Of a stretch of DNA of 64,000 nucleotides, positions 16,478 through 24,304 are shown one piece after another. The stretch comes from Microtetraspora sp. NBRC 13810 (GTDB lineage: Bacteria; Actinomycetota; Actinomycetes; Streptosporangiales; Streptosporangiaceae). Under the pieces are notes generated by a model. That model made no database searches and was not told where the DNA came from. It worked only from the letters and a program-made list of their open reading frames with translations. The stretch lies in the NCBI RefSeq assembly GCF_030268685.1, contig NZ_BSRQ01000027.1:1-64000 (forward strand), written 5' to 3'. Position 1 is the first letter of the stretch, and every line of letters starts with the position of its first letter. The position numbers were made by a program, and so were the translations under genes.

Positions 16478-17065
16478 GTGGTGCCGCCGGGGATCTCCGC
16501 CAGGGCCGCGCTCGTCGCGGACGCCGCCATCGACCTGCTCGTGGACCGTGGGATGCGCGGGCTGACCCACCGCGCCGTGGACGAGGCGGCCGGCCTGCCG
16601 GGCGGTTCCACCTCCAACCTCGCCCGCACCCGCGCCGCCCTGCTCGAACTCACCCTCGCCCGCCTCACCGAGCTGGAGTCCGCCGACTTCGCCCAGGTGA
16701 TCGGCGGCGATCTCGGGCTGGAGGGGGGAGTCGACGGGTTCGCCGAGACGGTGGCGCGGCTGTTGCACCACCAGCTCACCGAGGGGCGACGCCGTACGCT
16801 CGCGCGCTACGAGCTGGCCCTGGAGGCCACCCGCAGGCCCGAGCTGCGCGAGGTCTACGACCGGGCCGGAGCCCGCTTCCGCACCCTCGCCACCGAGCTG
16901 TTCAGCGCCGCCGGCTCGGCCGACCCGGCGCGGCACGGCGGCCAGTTCGTGGCCTTCGCCGAAGGCATGCTCTTCGACGCCGTCGCGGGCGCGGGCGCCC
17001 GGCCGTCCCGGGCGGACCTGCGGGCGGGCGTCGGCGAGATCCTCCGCGGCATGCTCACCCGGTGA
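16478..17065 (+). CDS. TetR-family regulator of the divergent monooxygenase
   Basis: 195 residues. The N-terminal helix-turn-helix has AAIDLLVDRGMRGLTHRAVDEAAGLPGGSTSNLARTRAALLEL, the variant with GSTSNYF-like recognition helix. The C-terminal domain belongs to the TetR group that ends with MLFDAVAGAGARPS. The GTG start at 16478 lies only 8 bp after an operator copy, so the transcript is probably leaderless or nearly so. The ligand is likely the monooxygenase substrate. Confidence 0.9.
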   Translation: MVPPGISARAALVADAAIDLLVDRGMRGLTHRAVDEAAGLPGGSTSNLARTRAALLELTLARLTELESADFAQVIGGDLGLEGGVDGFAETVARLLHHQLTEGRRRTLARYELALEATRRPELREVYDRAGARFRTLATELFSAAGSADPARHGGQFVAFAEGMLFDAVAGAGARPSRADLRAGVGEILRGMLTR

Positions 17066-17150
17066 CGCGGCCGGACCCCGCGTACGGCTCGGCGCCCCGC
17101 GACCGGGCCGGCGCCCCGCGACCGGGCCGGGCGAGAGCCGGTCGCGCCCG

Positions 17151-17217
17151 TGAGGCGGGGGTCCTTCACGCGGAGCCGGTGAAACGGGGGTCCCTTACGC
17201 GGAGCCGGTGAGGCGGG
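17151..17217. repeat. 29-bp tandem repeat spanning the GNAT stop codon
   Basis: Units at 17151-17179 and 17180-17208 (TGARRCGGGGGTCC...CGGAGCCGG), with a partial third at 17209-17217. The repeat duplicates the last codons and stop region of the minus-strand GNAT gene (stop at 17195). Confidence 0.7.
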
Positions 17218-17779
17218 CGCGGCAGGCGGGCCATTCGGAGTCGAGGATGCCGAAGTAGGCCGTGTCGCGCCAGGTGCCGTCGGGGCGGCGGCGGTGGCGG
17301 CGCAGGGTGCCCTCGTGGACGCCGCCGATGCGGCGGATGGCGTTCTGCGAGCGCAGGTTGAGGTGGTCGGTCTTGAGCAGGACCCGGTTGCAGCCGAGCT
17401 TGTCGAAGGCGTGGTCCAGCAGGAGGATCTTGCACTCGGTGTTGACCCCGGTCCGCCACACCGCCCTGCCGTACCACGTCCAGCCGATCTCCACGCTCTC
17501 GTCGAAGCCGGGGACGTCGCAGTAGGCGCTCCAGCCGACGGCCCGGCCGGTCTCCCTGAGGATCACCGCGAAGGGCGCGTAGGCCGGGTCGCTGATCAGG
17601 TGGCCGGCGATCTCCGCCAGCTCCGCCTCGGTGCGCGGCGTGGCCCTGGGCATCCACCGCCACACCTCGTCGTCTCCGCCGCCGGCCAGGAACAGGTCGG
17701 GCACGTGCCCGGCGGCGAGCGGTTCGAGGCGTACGGCGGCGCCGTCGAGGACGACGGGTGAGGGCATGCTCGCGGTCAT
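17195..17779 (-). CDS. GNAT acetyltransferase (RimJ/RimL type)
   Basis: 194 residues with the RimJ-like layout: VRLEPLAAGHVPDLF near the start, then GWSAYCDV, and the core VEIGWTWYGRAVWRTGVNTECKILLLDHAFDKLGCNRVLLKTDHLNLRSQNAIRRIGGVHEGTLR. The last part is the acetyl-CoA site and C-terminal strand. GWTWYGRAVWRTGVNTECK is typical of the subgroup acting on small amines or N-termini. Substrate cannot be told. It appears monocistronic. Confidence 0.9.
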   Translation of the reverse strand: MTASMPSPVVLDGAAVRLEPLAAGHVPDLFLAGGGDDEVWRWMPRATPRTEAELAEIAGHLISDPAYAPFAVILRETGRAVGWSAYCDVPGFDESVEIGWTWYGRAVWRTGVNTECKILLLDHAFDKLGCNRVLLKTDHLNLRSQNAIRRIGGVHEGTLRRHRRRPDGTWRDTAYFGILDSEWPACRARLTGSA

Positions 17780-17916
17780 GCGACCGACCGTAGGGGCGGG
17801 GTCGGGACGTCCGGAAGTGCCACTTCCGGGTCGTTGCGGGGGACCAGTTCTCCCCGCCGGCGGGGCTCGACGACCTTCGGCGGCCCGGGGCGATTCGGTG
17901 GGGCCGGTGGCGGTGC

Positions 17917-18420
17917 TCAGCAGGGCGGGGGTGGGCCGAGGATGTCGATGCCGTGCCGGGCGGCGGTGTGGCCGAGGGCGACGGGGTTCGTGACGGGGTC
18001 CGTGGCCGTGGTGCCGGGAGGGGGGAGGGTGCGCTCGCGGGCGGGCTCGCCCACGGCGGCGGCGAACCGTTCGAAGCCCGGCGGCGCGGTGATCTGCAGG
18101 GCGCGCAGCGGCTCGCCCGGCCCGGTGACGAACGTGTGCGCCAGCCCGACCGGCAGCAGCGCGAAGTCCCCGGGACCGGCGGGCAGGATCTCACCGGCGC
18201 AGTGGAAGACCGCGGTTCCCGCCAGCACGTAGAACAGCTCGTCCTCCAGGCGGTGCCGGTGCAGCGGCGGGGCGAACCCCGGCGGGCTGACGAACTCGGC
18301 GACGGTCAGCGCCCCGCGCGTCTCGGCGCCGGTGGCCTTGACGACGGTGAGCCCGCCGAAGAACCACAACGCCTCCCCTTCGCCCGCCCGGCACACATAG
18401 GGACGCCCGAAAAAGGCCAT
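17917..18420 (-). CDS. Cupin (quercetin 2,3-dioxygenase-like) protein
   Basis: 167 residues, single cupin domain. Motif 1 is PPLHRHRLEDELFYVLAG, carrying the two His and a Glu that bind metal; motif 2 is GDFALLPVGLAHTFVTG with the third His. The C-terminal helix ends in a Pro-rich tail. It is divergent from the acyl-CoA dehydrogenase operon. A dioxygenase or isomerase role is possible; the substrate is unknown. Confidence 0.88.
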   Translation of the reverse strand: MAFFGRPYVCRAGEGEALWFFGGLTVVKATGAETRGALTVAEFVSPPGFAPPLHRHRLEDELFYVLAGTAVFHCAGEILPAGPGDFALLPVGLAHTFVTGPGEPLRALQITAPPGFERFAAAVGEPARERTLPPPGTTATDPVTNPVALGHTAARHGIDILGPPPPC

Positions 18421-18565
18421 AAATCATCATAAAACTCCATGCCGCCTACGAGCTGCCCGCCCTGCCGGATCCCCGCGTCCGGGATCGCCCTGCGGCCGAC
18501 GCCCGGGATGGCCCCGGGTACGGGTCAGGACGCAGAATCGCGGTAGGTGGAGTGTGTCGACATGC

Positions 18566-18582
18566 ATACCGGCTGGTCGGTA
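18566..18582. promoter_or_regulatory. TetR operator before the acyl-CoA dehydrogenase operon
   Basis: ATACCGGCTGGTCGGTA has arms TACCGGC/GTCGGTA (one mismatch) and is 16 of 17 identical to the palindrome in front of the TetR gene at 22889-22905. It lies 28 bp before the first dehydrogenase start. Confidence 0.88.
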
Positions 18583-18610
18583 CGCTCGGCGTAGACCGCG
18601 AGGAGGAGCA

Positions 18611-19825
18611 GTGGATTTCCTGTACGACGCCACGACCAACGATCTGCGGAAACGGCTCACCGACTTCATGGACGAGTGCGTCTACCCCGCGGAGGAGGCG
18701 TTCGAGGCCCAGGCGGAGGAGTCCGGCTGGCGCGTCCCGCCGCTCATGGAGGACCTCAAGGGCGAGGCCCGCACCCGCGGCCTGTGGAACCTCTTCCTGC
18801 CCGGCGAGCGCGGCGCGGGGCTCACCAACCTGCAGTATGCGCCGCTCGCCGAGATCATGGGCCGCAGCCCGCGGATCGCGCCCACCGCCACCAACTGCGC
18901 CGCGCCGGACACCGGCAACATGGAGCTGCTGGCGTCGTTCGGCGCCGACTGGCAGCGGAAGGAGTGGCTGGAACCGCTGCTCGCGGGAGAGATCCGGTCC
19001 GCCTTCGCGATGACCGAGCCCGACGTCGCCTCCTCCGACGCCACCAACATCTCCACCGCGATCGTCCGCGACGGCGGCGAGTACGTGATCAACGGTCGCA
19101 AGTGGTTCGCCTCCGGGGCGATGAACCCGAACTGCAAGATCTTCATCGTGATGGGCAAGACCGATCCCGCTGCGCCCTCCCACCGGCAGCAGAGCATGGT
19201 GCTGGTGCCCAGGGACACCCCCGGCCTCACCGTCAGGCGCGGGATGCGGGTGTTCGGCTACACCGACGGCGACCACGGCGGCCACGCGGAGCTGCTGTTC
19301 GAGGACGTGCGGGTGCCGGTGGACAACCTCGTCGGGGAGGAGGGCGGCGGCTTCGCCATCGCCCAGGCCCGTCTCGGCCCCGGCCGCATCCACCACTGCA
19401 TGCGGCTGATCGGCATCGCCGAGCGGGCCGTGGAGATGATGTGCCGCAGGTCGCTGGCCCGCACGACGTTCGGCAGGCCGGTCGCCCAGCAGGGCGTGGT
19501 GCAGGACTGGATCGCCGAGTCCCGGGTGCGCATCGAGCAGCTCCGCCTCCTGGTGCTGAAGACCGCCTGGCTGATGGACACGGTGGGCAACAGGGGCGCG
19601 CACACCGAGATCCAGGCCATCAAGATCGCGACTCCGCGCGAGGTCGAGTGGATCCTGGACAAGGCGATCCAGGTGCACGGAGCCGGCGGCGTCAGCCAGG
19701 AGTTCCCGCTCGCCGGGCTCTGGGCGCACGCCCGGTCGCTGCGCCTCGCCGACGGGCCGGACGAGGTGCACAAGCGTTCCCTGGCCTACAGGGAGCTCAA
19801 GAAGTACATGATCCCGGAGGCGTGA
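18611..19825 (+). CDS. Acyl-CoA dehydrogenase, ACAD10/11 type
   Basis: 404-residue flavoprotein. APDTGNMELL, FAMTEPDVASSDATNIST and INGRKWFASGAMNPNCKIFIVMGKTD match the characteristic regions of the C-terminal dehydrogenase domain of mammalian ACAD10/11; FGRPVAQQG and IQVHGAGGVSQEFPLA are the standard C-terminal parts. In ACAD10/11 this domain works with a kinase domain that phosphorylates 4-hydroxyacyl-CoA; a matching kinase is at 56506-57534. GTG 18611 is used because AGGAGGAG lies 4 bases upstream. It is the first gene of an operon with 7- and -4-base spacings, probably repressed by the TetR at 22244. Confidence 0.92.
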   Translation: MDFLYDATTNDLRKRLTDFMDECVYPAEEAFEAQAEESGWRVPPLMEDLKGEARTRGLWNLFLPGERGAGLTNLQYAPLAEIMGRSPRIAPTATNCAAPDTGNMELLASFGADWQRKEWLEPLLAGEIRSAFAMTEPDVASSDATNISTAIVRDGGEYVINGRKWFASGAMNPNCKIFIVMGKTDPAAPSHRQQSMVLVPRDTPGLTVRRGMRVFGYTDGDHGGHAELLFEDVRVPVDNLVGEEGGGFAIAQARLGPGRIHHCMRLIGIAERAVEMMCRRSLARTTFGRPVAQQGVVQDWIAESRVRIEQLRLLVLKTAWLMDTVGNRGAHTEIQAIKIATPREVEWILDKAIQVHGAGGVSQEFPLAGLWAHARSLRLADGPDEVHKRSLAYRELKKYMIPEA

Positions 19826-19831
19826 GGACCC

Positions 19832-21001
19832 GTGGTGAACGAGGCAGACATCAGGGAGCGGGCCCGGGCGTTCCGCGCCGGGCACGATCCGGCGGACCGC
19901 CTGGCGTTCCTGCGGGCGCGCTTCGACGCCGGGCTCGCCTGGGTGCACTTCCCCACCGGCCACGGCGGCCTCGGCGCGCGCCGCGAGCTCCAGCGGGTCG
20001 TGGACAAGGAACTCGGCGACGTCCCCCAGCTCGCGCCCGGCAAGATGGCGATCGGCCTGGGCATGGCCGCGCCCACGATCCTCGCCTTCGGCACGGAGGA
20101 GCAGAAGAAGCGCTTCCTGCGCCCGCTGTGGACGGGGGAGGAGATCTGGTGCCAGCTCTTCAGCGAGCCCGGCGCCGGGTCCGACCTCGCCACGCTGGCC
20201 ACCCGGGCCGTGCGCGACGGTGACGAGTGGGTGGTGGACGGCCAGAAGGTGTGGACCTCCGGGGCGCACCACTCCAGGTGGGCGATCCTCGTCGCGCGCA
20301 CCGACCCCGGCGTGCCCAAGCACCGCGGCCTCAGCTACTTCGTCTGCGACATGCGGGCCCCCGGCGTCGAGGTCCGCCCGCTGCGCCAGATCACCGGCGA
20401 GGCGGAGTTCAACGAGGTCTTCCTGACCGGCGTGCGGCTGCCGGACGACCTGCGGCTCGGCGAGGTCGGCGACGGCTGGCGGGTCGCCCAGACCACGCTG
20501 ATGAACGAGCGCGTCGCCATCGGCGGCGGCGACGTACGGCGGGGCGGCGGCATGATCGGCATGGTCGCCGACACCTGGCGGGAGCGTCCCGAGGCGCGCA
20601 CCCACGACCTGCACCAGCGGCTGCTGCGGCTGTGGGTGGAGTCGGAGGTGACCAGGCTCGCCGGGGCCAGGCTGCGCGCGCAGCTCTCCGCCGGCCAGCC
20701 CGGCCCGGAGGGGTCGGGGATGAAGCTCGCCTTCGCCCGGCTCAACCAGGAGCTGACCGGGCTCGACCTGGAGATGCGCCGCGACGAGGGACTCGGCTAC
20801 GACGACTGGACGTTCCGCCGCTCCGAGGCGGTCGACTTCGTCGGGCGCGACCCCGGCTACCGCTATCTGCGCGCCAAGGGCAACTCCATCGAGGGCGGCA
20901 CCTCGGAGATCCTGCGCAACATCATCGCCGAACGCGTGCTCGGCCTGCCGTCCGAGCCGCGCGTCGACAAGGACGTCCCCTGGAAGGATCTGCCGCGGTG
21001 A
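19832..21001 (+). CDS. Acyl-CoA dehydrogenase, catalytic-type subunit (FadE)
   Basis: 389 residues with full acyl-CoA dehydrogenase layout: CQLFSEPGAGSDLATLATRA and GQKVWTSGAHHSRW in the middle beta-domain, and GNSIEGGTSEILRNIIAERVLGLP at the C-terminus. Followed with a 4-base overlap by a divergent, shorter dehydrogenase. Such adjacent pairs in actinobacteria form alpha2beta2 heterotetramers acting on steroid side chains or other bulky acyl-CoAs (the ChsE4-E5 type). Pairing here is inferred from order and size. GTG start at 19832, seven bases after the previous stop. Confidence 0.92.
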   Translation: MVNEADIRERARAFRAGHDPADRLAFLRARFDAGLAWVHFPTGHGGLGARRELQRVVDKELGDVPQLAPGKMAIGLGMAAPTILAFGTEEQKKRFLRPLWTGEEIWCQLFSEPGAGSDLATLATRAVRDGDEWVVDGQKVWTSGAHHSRWAILVARTDPGVPKHRGLSYFVCDMRAPGVEVRPLRQITGEAEFNEVFLTGVRLPDDLRLGEVGDGWRVAQTTLMNERVAIGGGDVRRGGGMIGMVADTWRERPEARTHDLHQRLLRLWVESEVTRLAGARLRAQLSAGQPGPEGSGMKLAFARLNQELTGLDLEMRRDEGLGYDDWTFRRSEAVDFVGRDPGYRYLRAKGNSIEGGTSEILRNIIAERVLGLPSEPRVDKDVPWKDLPR

Positions 21002-22104
21002 CCGATCTTCTCTACACGCAGGTCGAGGAGGAACTGCGGGCCGCCGTGCGCGACGTGCTCGCCGACAGGTGCCCGCCCGCGGCCGTGCTCGGCCGGATCG
21101 AGACGGCCTCGCCGTACGACCTGGACCTGTGGCGGACGCTGGCGAGGGACGTCGGGGTGGCGGGGCTGCTGGTGCCGGAGTCCCTCGGCGGCGCGGGCGC
21201 GTCGGCGCGGGAGGCGGCGGTGGTGCTGGAGGAGCTGGGCCGGGCCGTGGCGCCGGTGCCCTTCCTCGGCAGCGCGGTGCTGGCCACCTCGGCGCTGCTC
21301 GCCGCGGCCGACGCCTCCGCCGAGGCGGCCTCCTGGGTGCGGCGGCTGGCCGCGGGCGAGGTGACGGCGGCGCTCGCCGTGCCGTTCTCGGCCTCGCCGT
21401 ACCGGGAGACCGGCGACACCGTGACGGCCGGCGGGGACGGCGCGCTGAGCGGGCGGGTGGCCGCGGTCGCCGGGGCGTCGGTGGCGGACGTGCTGGTCGT
21501 GCCGGCCGCCGGGGCGCTCTACGTGGTCGAGGCGGCGCACGCCGGCGTGGAGGCGGCGCCGTCGCTCGACCTCACCAGGCAGCTCGCCACGGTGACGCTG
21601 TGGGAGGCGCCCGCCGTCCGGGTCGCCGCCGATCTGGCCGGGGTACGGCTCGCGCTGACGGCCGGGGCCGGGCTGCTGGCCGCCGAGCAGCTCGGCGTGT
21701 CCGACTGGTGCCTGGACACGACGATCGCCTACGTCAAGGAGCGGCACCAGTTCGCCCGGCCGGTCGGGTCGTTCCAGGCGATCAAGCACCGGCTGGCCGA
21801 CCTGTGGTTCGACGTGGCCCGCGCCCGCGCCGCGGCCAGGGCCGCCGCGGACGCGCTGGCCACGGCGAAGGACGTCACGGAGGACGCCGCGCTGCCGGTG
21901 GCGGTCGCCGCGTCGTGGTGCTCCGACGTGGCCCTGCACGCCGCCGAGGAGGCGCTGCAACTGCACGCAGGCATCGGGATGACCTGGGAGCACCCCCTGC
22001 ACCTCTACCTGAAGCGCGCCAAGTCCGTGCAGATCGCCCTGGGCACCCCGGGCGACCACCGCGCCGCGCTCGCGGAGCTGGCCGACCTGCCCAGCCCCGC
22101 CTGA
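20998..22104 (+). CDS. Acyl-CoA dehydrogenase-like partner subunit (FadE)
   Basis: 368-residue acyl-CoA dehydrogenase homologue with a weakened middle domain: it lacks the WxTS-type flavin motif (SGRVAAVAGASVADVLVVP instead) and has DTTIAYVKERHQFARPVGSFQAIKHRLAD and LQLHAGIGMTWEHPLHLYLKRAK. This is the form seen for the second subunit of heteromeric FadE pairs. The GTG at 20998 overlaps the stop of the upstream gene (GTGA), implying translational coupling and equal dosage. Confidence 0.9.
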   Translation: MTDLLYTQVEEELRAAVRDVLADRCPPAAVLGRIETASPYDLDLWRTLARDVGVAGLLVPESLGGAGASAREAAVVLEELGRAVAPVPFLGSAVLATSALLAAADASAEAASWVRRLAAGEVTAALAVPFSASPYRETGDTVTAGGDGALSGRVAAVAGASVADVLVVPAAGALYVVEAAHAGVEAAPSLDLTRQLATVTLWEAPAVRVAADLAGVRLALTAGAGLLAAEQLGVSDWCLDTTIAYVKERHQFARPVGSFQAIKHRLADLWFDVARARAAARAAADALATAKDVTEDAALPVAVAASWCSDVALHAAEEALQLHAGIGMTWEHPLHLYLKRAKSVQIALGTPGDHRAALAELADLPSPA

Positions 22105-22117
22105 CGCCAGGACGGGC

Positions 22118-22145
22118 GGGGGCGGTCTCGTGGGGGACCGCCCCC
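22118..22145 (+). terminator. Hairpin terminator after the dehydrogenase operon
   Basis: GGGGGCGGTC (22118-22127) pairs with GACCGCCCCC (22136-22145) over an 8-base loop, 13 bp after the last stop. A direct repeat of CCCCTGCGGGCGTTCCCGGGG (about 22172 and 22210) follows. Confidence 0.65.
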
Positions 22146-22243
22146 TCCGGATGCTCTCCGGGCCGGGCGGGCGCCCCTGCGGGCGTTCCCGGGGCCCGGT
22201 CCTGCGGGCCCCCTGCGGGCGTTCCCGGGGTGCCGGGAGCGTT

Positions 22244-22843
22244 CTAAGGGCGTAGCGAGGTCAGCAGCATGTCGGCGAAGTGGGCGCCCACCTCGGCGCC
22301 GGACAGCGGGCCGTCGGTGTGGTACCAGGTGCCGAGATGGTGGACGGAGCCGAAGAAGAAGTCGACCACGATGTCCGCCGGGATGTCGGCCCGGAAGACG
22401 CCCTCCCGCTGCCCCTCGGACACCAGGTCGCGGAACCGCTCGTGATAGCGGCGGCGCTCGGCGCGCACGCTCTTGTGCGTGTCGGGCGCGAGCTGGTGCA
22501 TCGACCGGAAGAAGATCTTGGAGTCGTCGAGGTTCTCGACCGTCGTGAGCACCACGTCGGCCGCCGCCGCGTGCAGCCGCTCGGTGACCGTGCCCGGCCC
22601 GTCGGCCACCTTCGTCAACCGCTCCATCTGCAGCCGCAGCACCCGGCCGTAGATCTCGTGCAGGAGATCGTCCTTGGAGTCGAAGTAGTGGTACATGGCG
22701 CCCTTGGTGACCCCGGCGGCGGTGACGATCTCCTGGACCGACGTGCTCTCGAAACCCCGCTCCGCGAAGAGCCGCGTCGCCTCGGCGAGCAGCCGCCGCC
22801 GCACGGGCTCGGGTTCCCCGGCCGGGTTTCCGCTGCGCGCCAT
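22244..22843 (-). CDS. TetR repressor of the acyl-CoA dehydrogenase operon (FadR/KstR2-like)
   Basis: 199 residues. The helix-turn-helix is ATRLFAERGFESTSVQEIVTAAGVTKGAMYHYFDSKDDLLHEIYGRV, and the long C-terminal domain (FFRSMHQLAPDTHKSVRAERRRYHERFRDLV, then FFFGSVHHLGTWYH) resembles KstR2-like acyl-CoA-sensing repressors. A perfect palindrome lies 46 bp upstream of its start and recurs before the operon at 18611, so it very likely controls both and responds to an acyl-CoA. It is convergent with that operon. Confidence 0.92.
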   Translation of the reverse strand: MARSGNPAGEPEPVRRRLLAEATRLFAERGFESTSVQEIVTAAGVTKGAMYHYFDSKDDLLHEIYGRVLRLQMERLTKVADGPGTVTERLHAAAADVVLTTVENLDDSKIFFRSMHQLAPDTHKSVRAERRRYHERFRDLVSEGQREGVFRADIPADIVVDFFFGSVHHLGTWYHTDGPLSGAEVGAHFADMLLTSLRP

Positions 22844-22888
22844 CGAGACCTCCCGCTACGCTCGGATCGCCGAGCTCCCGCCGCTAGG

Positions 22889-22905
22889 ATACCGACTGGT
22901 CGGTA
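22889..22905. promoter_or_regulatory. TetR operator, autoregulatory copy
   Basis: ATACCGACTGGTCGGTA; arms TACCGAC and GTCGGTA pair perfectly around TG. Same site as 18566-18582. Confidence 0.88.
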
Positions 22906-23058
22906 AGAACACTGGCGTGCATGGCCGAATTCCGTCATCCAGGTGTCCCGTCCCCCCGGACCGGGAATCTACAGCGACGGCGAGGGTCTTCAGCGTGGCA
23001 GATCGCTCGACCGTGCCTTCGTCTCCTCCACCAGCCAGGTCGACTTCGGGAGTCCGCC

Positions 23059-23826
23059 ATGCCCAGCGGGTCAATCTACGTACCCCGTGACGACAAGTTC
23101 ACCGGTGCCTCGCACCAGCAGATGTACGAGAAGTTCTGGATCGAGGGGACCAAGGAGCGCAGGCGGCTCCGGGCGGTCAAGGCCGCGGTCGGCCTGGCCG
23201 TGGGCATCGGTCTCGCCATCCGCTTCTCGATCCCCGCGCCGCCGGTGGTGGGCGTGCTGGTGGCCGCGCTGGTCGCCGCGGCCGACGCCTTCTGGTCGTG
23301 GAAGACGCACGAGGACACCGCCGTGTGGCGGGGCAAGCGCCGCGGCGAGGTCATCACCGGCAAGGTGCTGCGCCGCGGGCTCGCCAAGGAGGGCTACCAG
23401 ATCCTCAACGGCCGCGCCGTCCGCGGCGCCGCCTCCGTCGACCACCTGGTCATCGGCCCCGGCGGCATCTGGATCGTGGACAACGAGGCCTTCGGCCCCG
23501 ACACCGACCTCGCGCAGTACGGCGGGCGGCTCTTCTTCGGCGAGAAGTACGGCTCCGCGCACGCCAAGGCGCTCAACGACGCCGCGGCCTCGCTCGCCGG
23601 CGTGCTCACCGAGAAGTCCGGCGTCCCGGTCACCATCGAGCCGCTGCTCGCGGTCTTCGGCGGGCGGATGCCGCGCGGCCCCGTGGTGACCGCCGAGGGG
23701 CTCACCCTGATGCGGCCCAAGTCGCTGCCCAAGGTGATCCGCCAGCGGGCCACCGCCGCCCTCTCCGACGAGCAGGTCGAGCTCCTCGCCCGCACCGCCG
23801 CCCGGGAGCTGCACCGCCTGGGTTGA
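23059..23826 (+). CDS. NERD-domain protein with two membrane segments
   Basis: 255 residues. Residues about 40-80 hold two helices (VKAAVGLAVGIGLAIRFSIPAPPVVGVLVAALVAAADAFW), so it is membrane-anchored. The C-terminal half is a NERD (nuclease-related) domain: GKVLRRGLAKEGYQILNGRAVRGAASVDHLVIGPGGIWIVDNEAFG. The D-(x)n-hhhGxxGhhhV-(D/E)xK core is only partly kept, because the Lys after VDNE is replaced. Nuclease activity is therefore doubtful. ATG 23059 has CGGGAG nearby upstream. No partner is obvious. Confidence 0.8.
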   Translation: MPSGSIYVPRDDKFTGASHQQMYEKFWIEGTKERRRLRAVKAAVGLAVGIGLAIRFSIPAPPVVGVLVAALVAAADAFWSWKTHEDTAVWRGKRRGEVITGKVLRRGLAKEGYQILNGRAVRGAASVDHLVIGPGGIWIVDNEAFGPDTDLAQYGGRLFFGEKYGSAHAKALNDAAASLAGVLTEKSGVPVTIEPLLAVFGGRMPRGPVVTAEGLTLMRPKSLPKVIRQRATAALSDEQVELLARTAARELHRLG

Positions 23827-23903
23827 ATGCGTGGCATTCCGCGCGGCCATGCGGTTAACGTGGTCCATGAGCGACGAAGACGATTGACGGAAAGGAGCCG
23901 GCG

Positions 23904-23975
23904 GTGAAATTCGAGACGATCATGCGCCGACGGATGCGCCGCATTCTCCTGATGCCTCGGCAGGCTTCCGGGTAA
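23904..23975 (+). CDS. 23-residue Met/Arg-rich mini-gene (possible leader peptide)
   Basis: GTG at 23904 follows GGAAAGGAG with 7-base spacing, an excellent ribosome site. The peptide begins MKFETIMRRRMRRILLM and ends PRQASG-stop at 23975. A 12-bp-stem terminator begins 18 bases later, and then come three tRNA genes including Arg-ACG and a Met-CAT type. An Arg/Met-rich frame with good initiation right before a terminator fits a ribosome-mediated attenuator; it may also be a stand-alone small protein. An even shorter frame (ATG 23867, MSDEDD) precedes it. Confidence 0.5.
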   Translation: MKFETIMRRRMRRILLMPRQASG

Positions 23976-23993
23976 CCCTCTTCGGGTCCGTCA

Positions 23994-24026
23994 AGAAGCC
24001 GCCGGGACGCATTTCCGGCGGCTTCT
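23994..24026 (+). terminator. Intrinsic terminator/attenuator between mini-gene and tRNA cluster
   Basis: AGAAGCCGCCGG (23994-24005) pairs perfectly over 12 bp with CCGGCGGCTTCT (24015-24026), 9-base loop, followed by CCGTTTTC. This is the best intrinsic terminator of the area. Confidence 0.85.
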
Positions 24027-24041
24027 CCGTTTTCATGCCAG

Positions 24042-24116
24042 GCCGTTCTAGCCCAACCGGCAGGAGGCACCGCGTTCAGGACGCGGACAGTCAGGGTTCG
24101 AATCCCTGGAACGGCA
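24042..24116 (+). tRNA. Atypical tRNA with anticodon CAG (Leu) but short variable arm
   Basis: The fold is complete: acceptor GCCGTTC/GAACGGC, U8-A9, anticodon stem CCGCG/CGCGG with loop TTCAGGA (anticodon CAG at 24077-24079, G37), five-base variable region ACAGT, T arm CAGGG-TTCGAAT-CCCTG and discriminator A73. CAG reads leucine CUG, but true tRNA-Leu genes have a long variable arm, which is missing here. No encoded CCA. Either an unusual functional tRNA or a decayed/recruited one. Confidence 0.65.
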
Positions 24117-24146
24117 CGAGCACGGCCTTCACCCCGGAGGCCGCGC

Positions 24147-24222
24147 GGCGCGGTAGGGGAGCCCGGCCGTCCCCACGGGCCTCATAATCCCGAGACCGCC
24201 GGTTCGAATCCGGCCCGCGCCA
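24147..24222 (+). tRNA. Atypical tRNA with anticodon CAT (Met or Ile2-type)
   Basis: Acceptor GGCGCGG/CCGCGCC (7 bp), D stem GGGG/CCCC, anticodon loop CTCATAA (CAT at 24183-24185), T arm GCCGG-TTCGAAT-CCGGC, A73. The anticodon stem has a C-T mismatch at 31-39, and the D arm does not look like initiator or elongator tRNA-Met of actinomycetes (GCTC-type). The charging identity is uncertain. Confidence 0.6.
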
Positions 24223-24228
24223 CTACGG

Positions 24229-24304
24229 GGCCCCATAGCTCAGCAGGACAGAGCGCCGGTCTACGAAACCGGGTCAGTCGCAGGTTCGACTCCTGCTGGG
24301 GCCA
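24229..24304 (+). tRNA. tRNA-Arg (anticodon ACG), enlarged variable region
   Basis: Acceptor GGCCCCA/TGGGGCC, D stem GCTC/GAGC, anticodon stem CCGGT/ACCGG with loop CTACGAA (ACG at 24263-24265), T arm GCAGG-TTCGACT-CCTGC, A73. The variable region is 7 bases (GTCAGTC) rather than the usual 4-5. It lies 6 bases after the preceding tRNA, so the two are surely cotranscribed. Confidence 0.7.

Noticed and set aside
24042-24304. tRNA array as a prophage or plasmid mark
   Set aside because: No integrase, phage or replication genes are in the flanks; neighbours are ordinary chromosomal genes.
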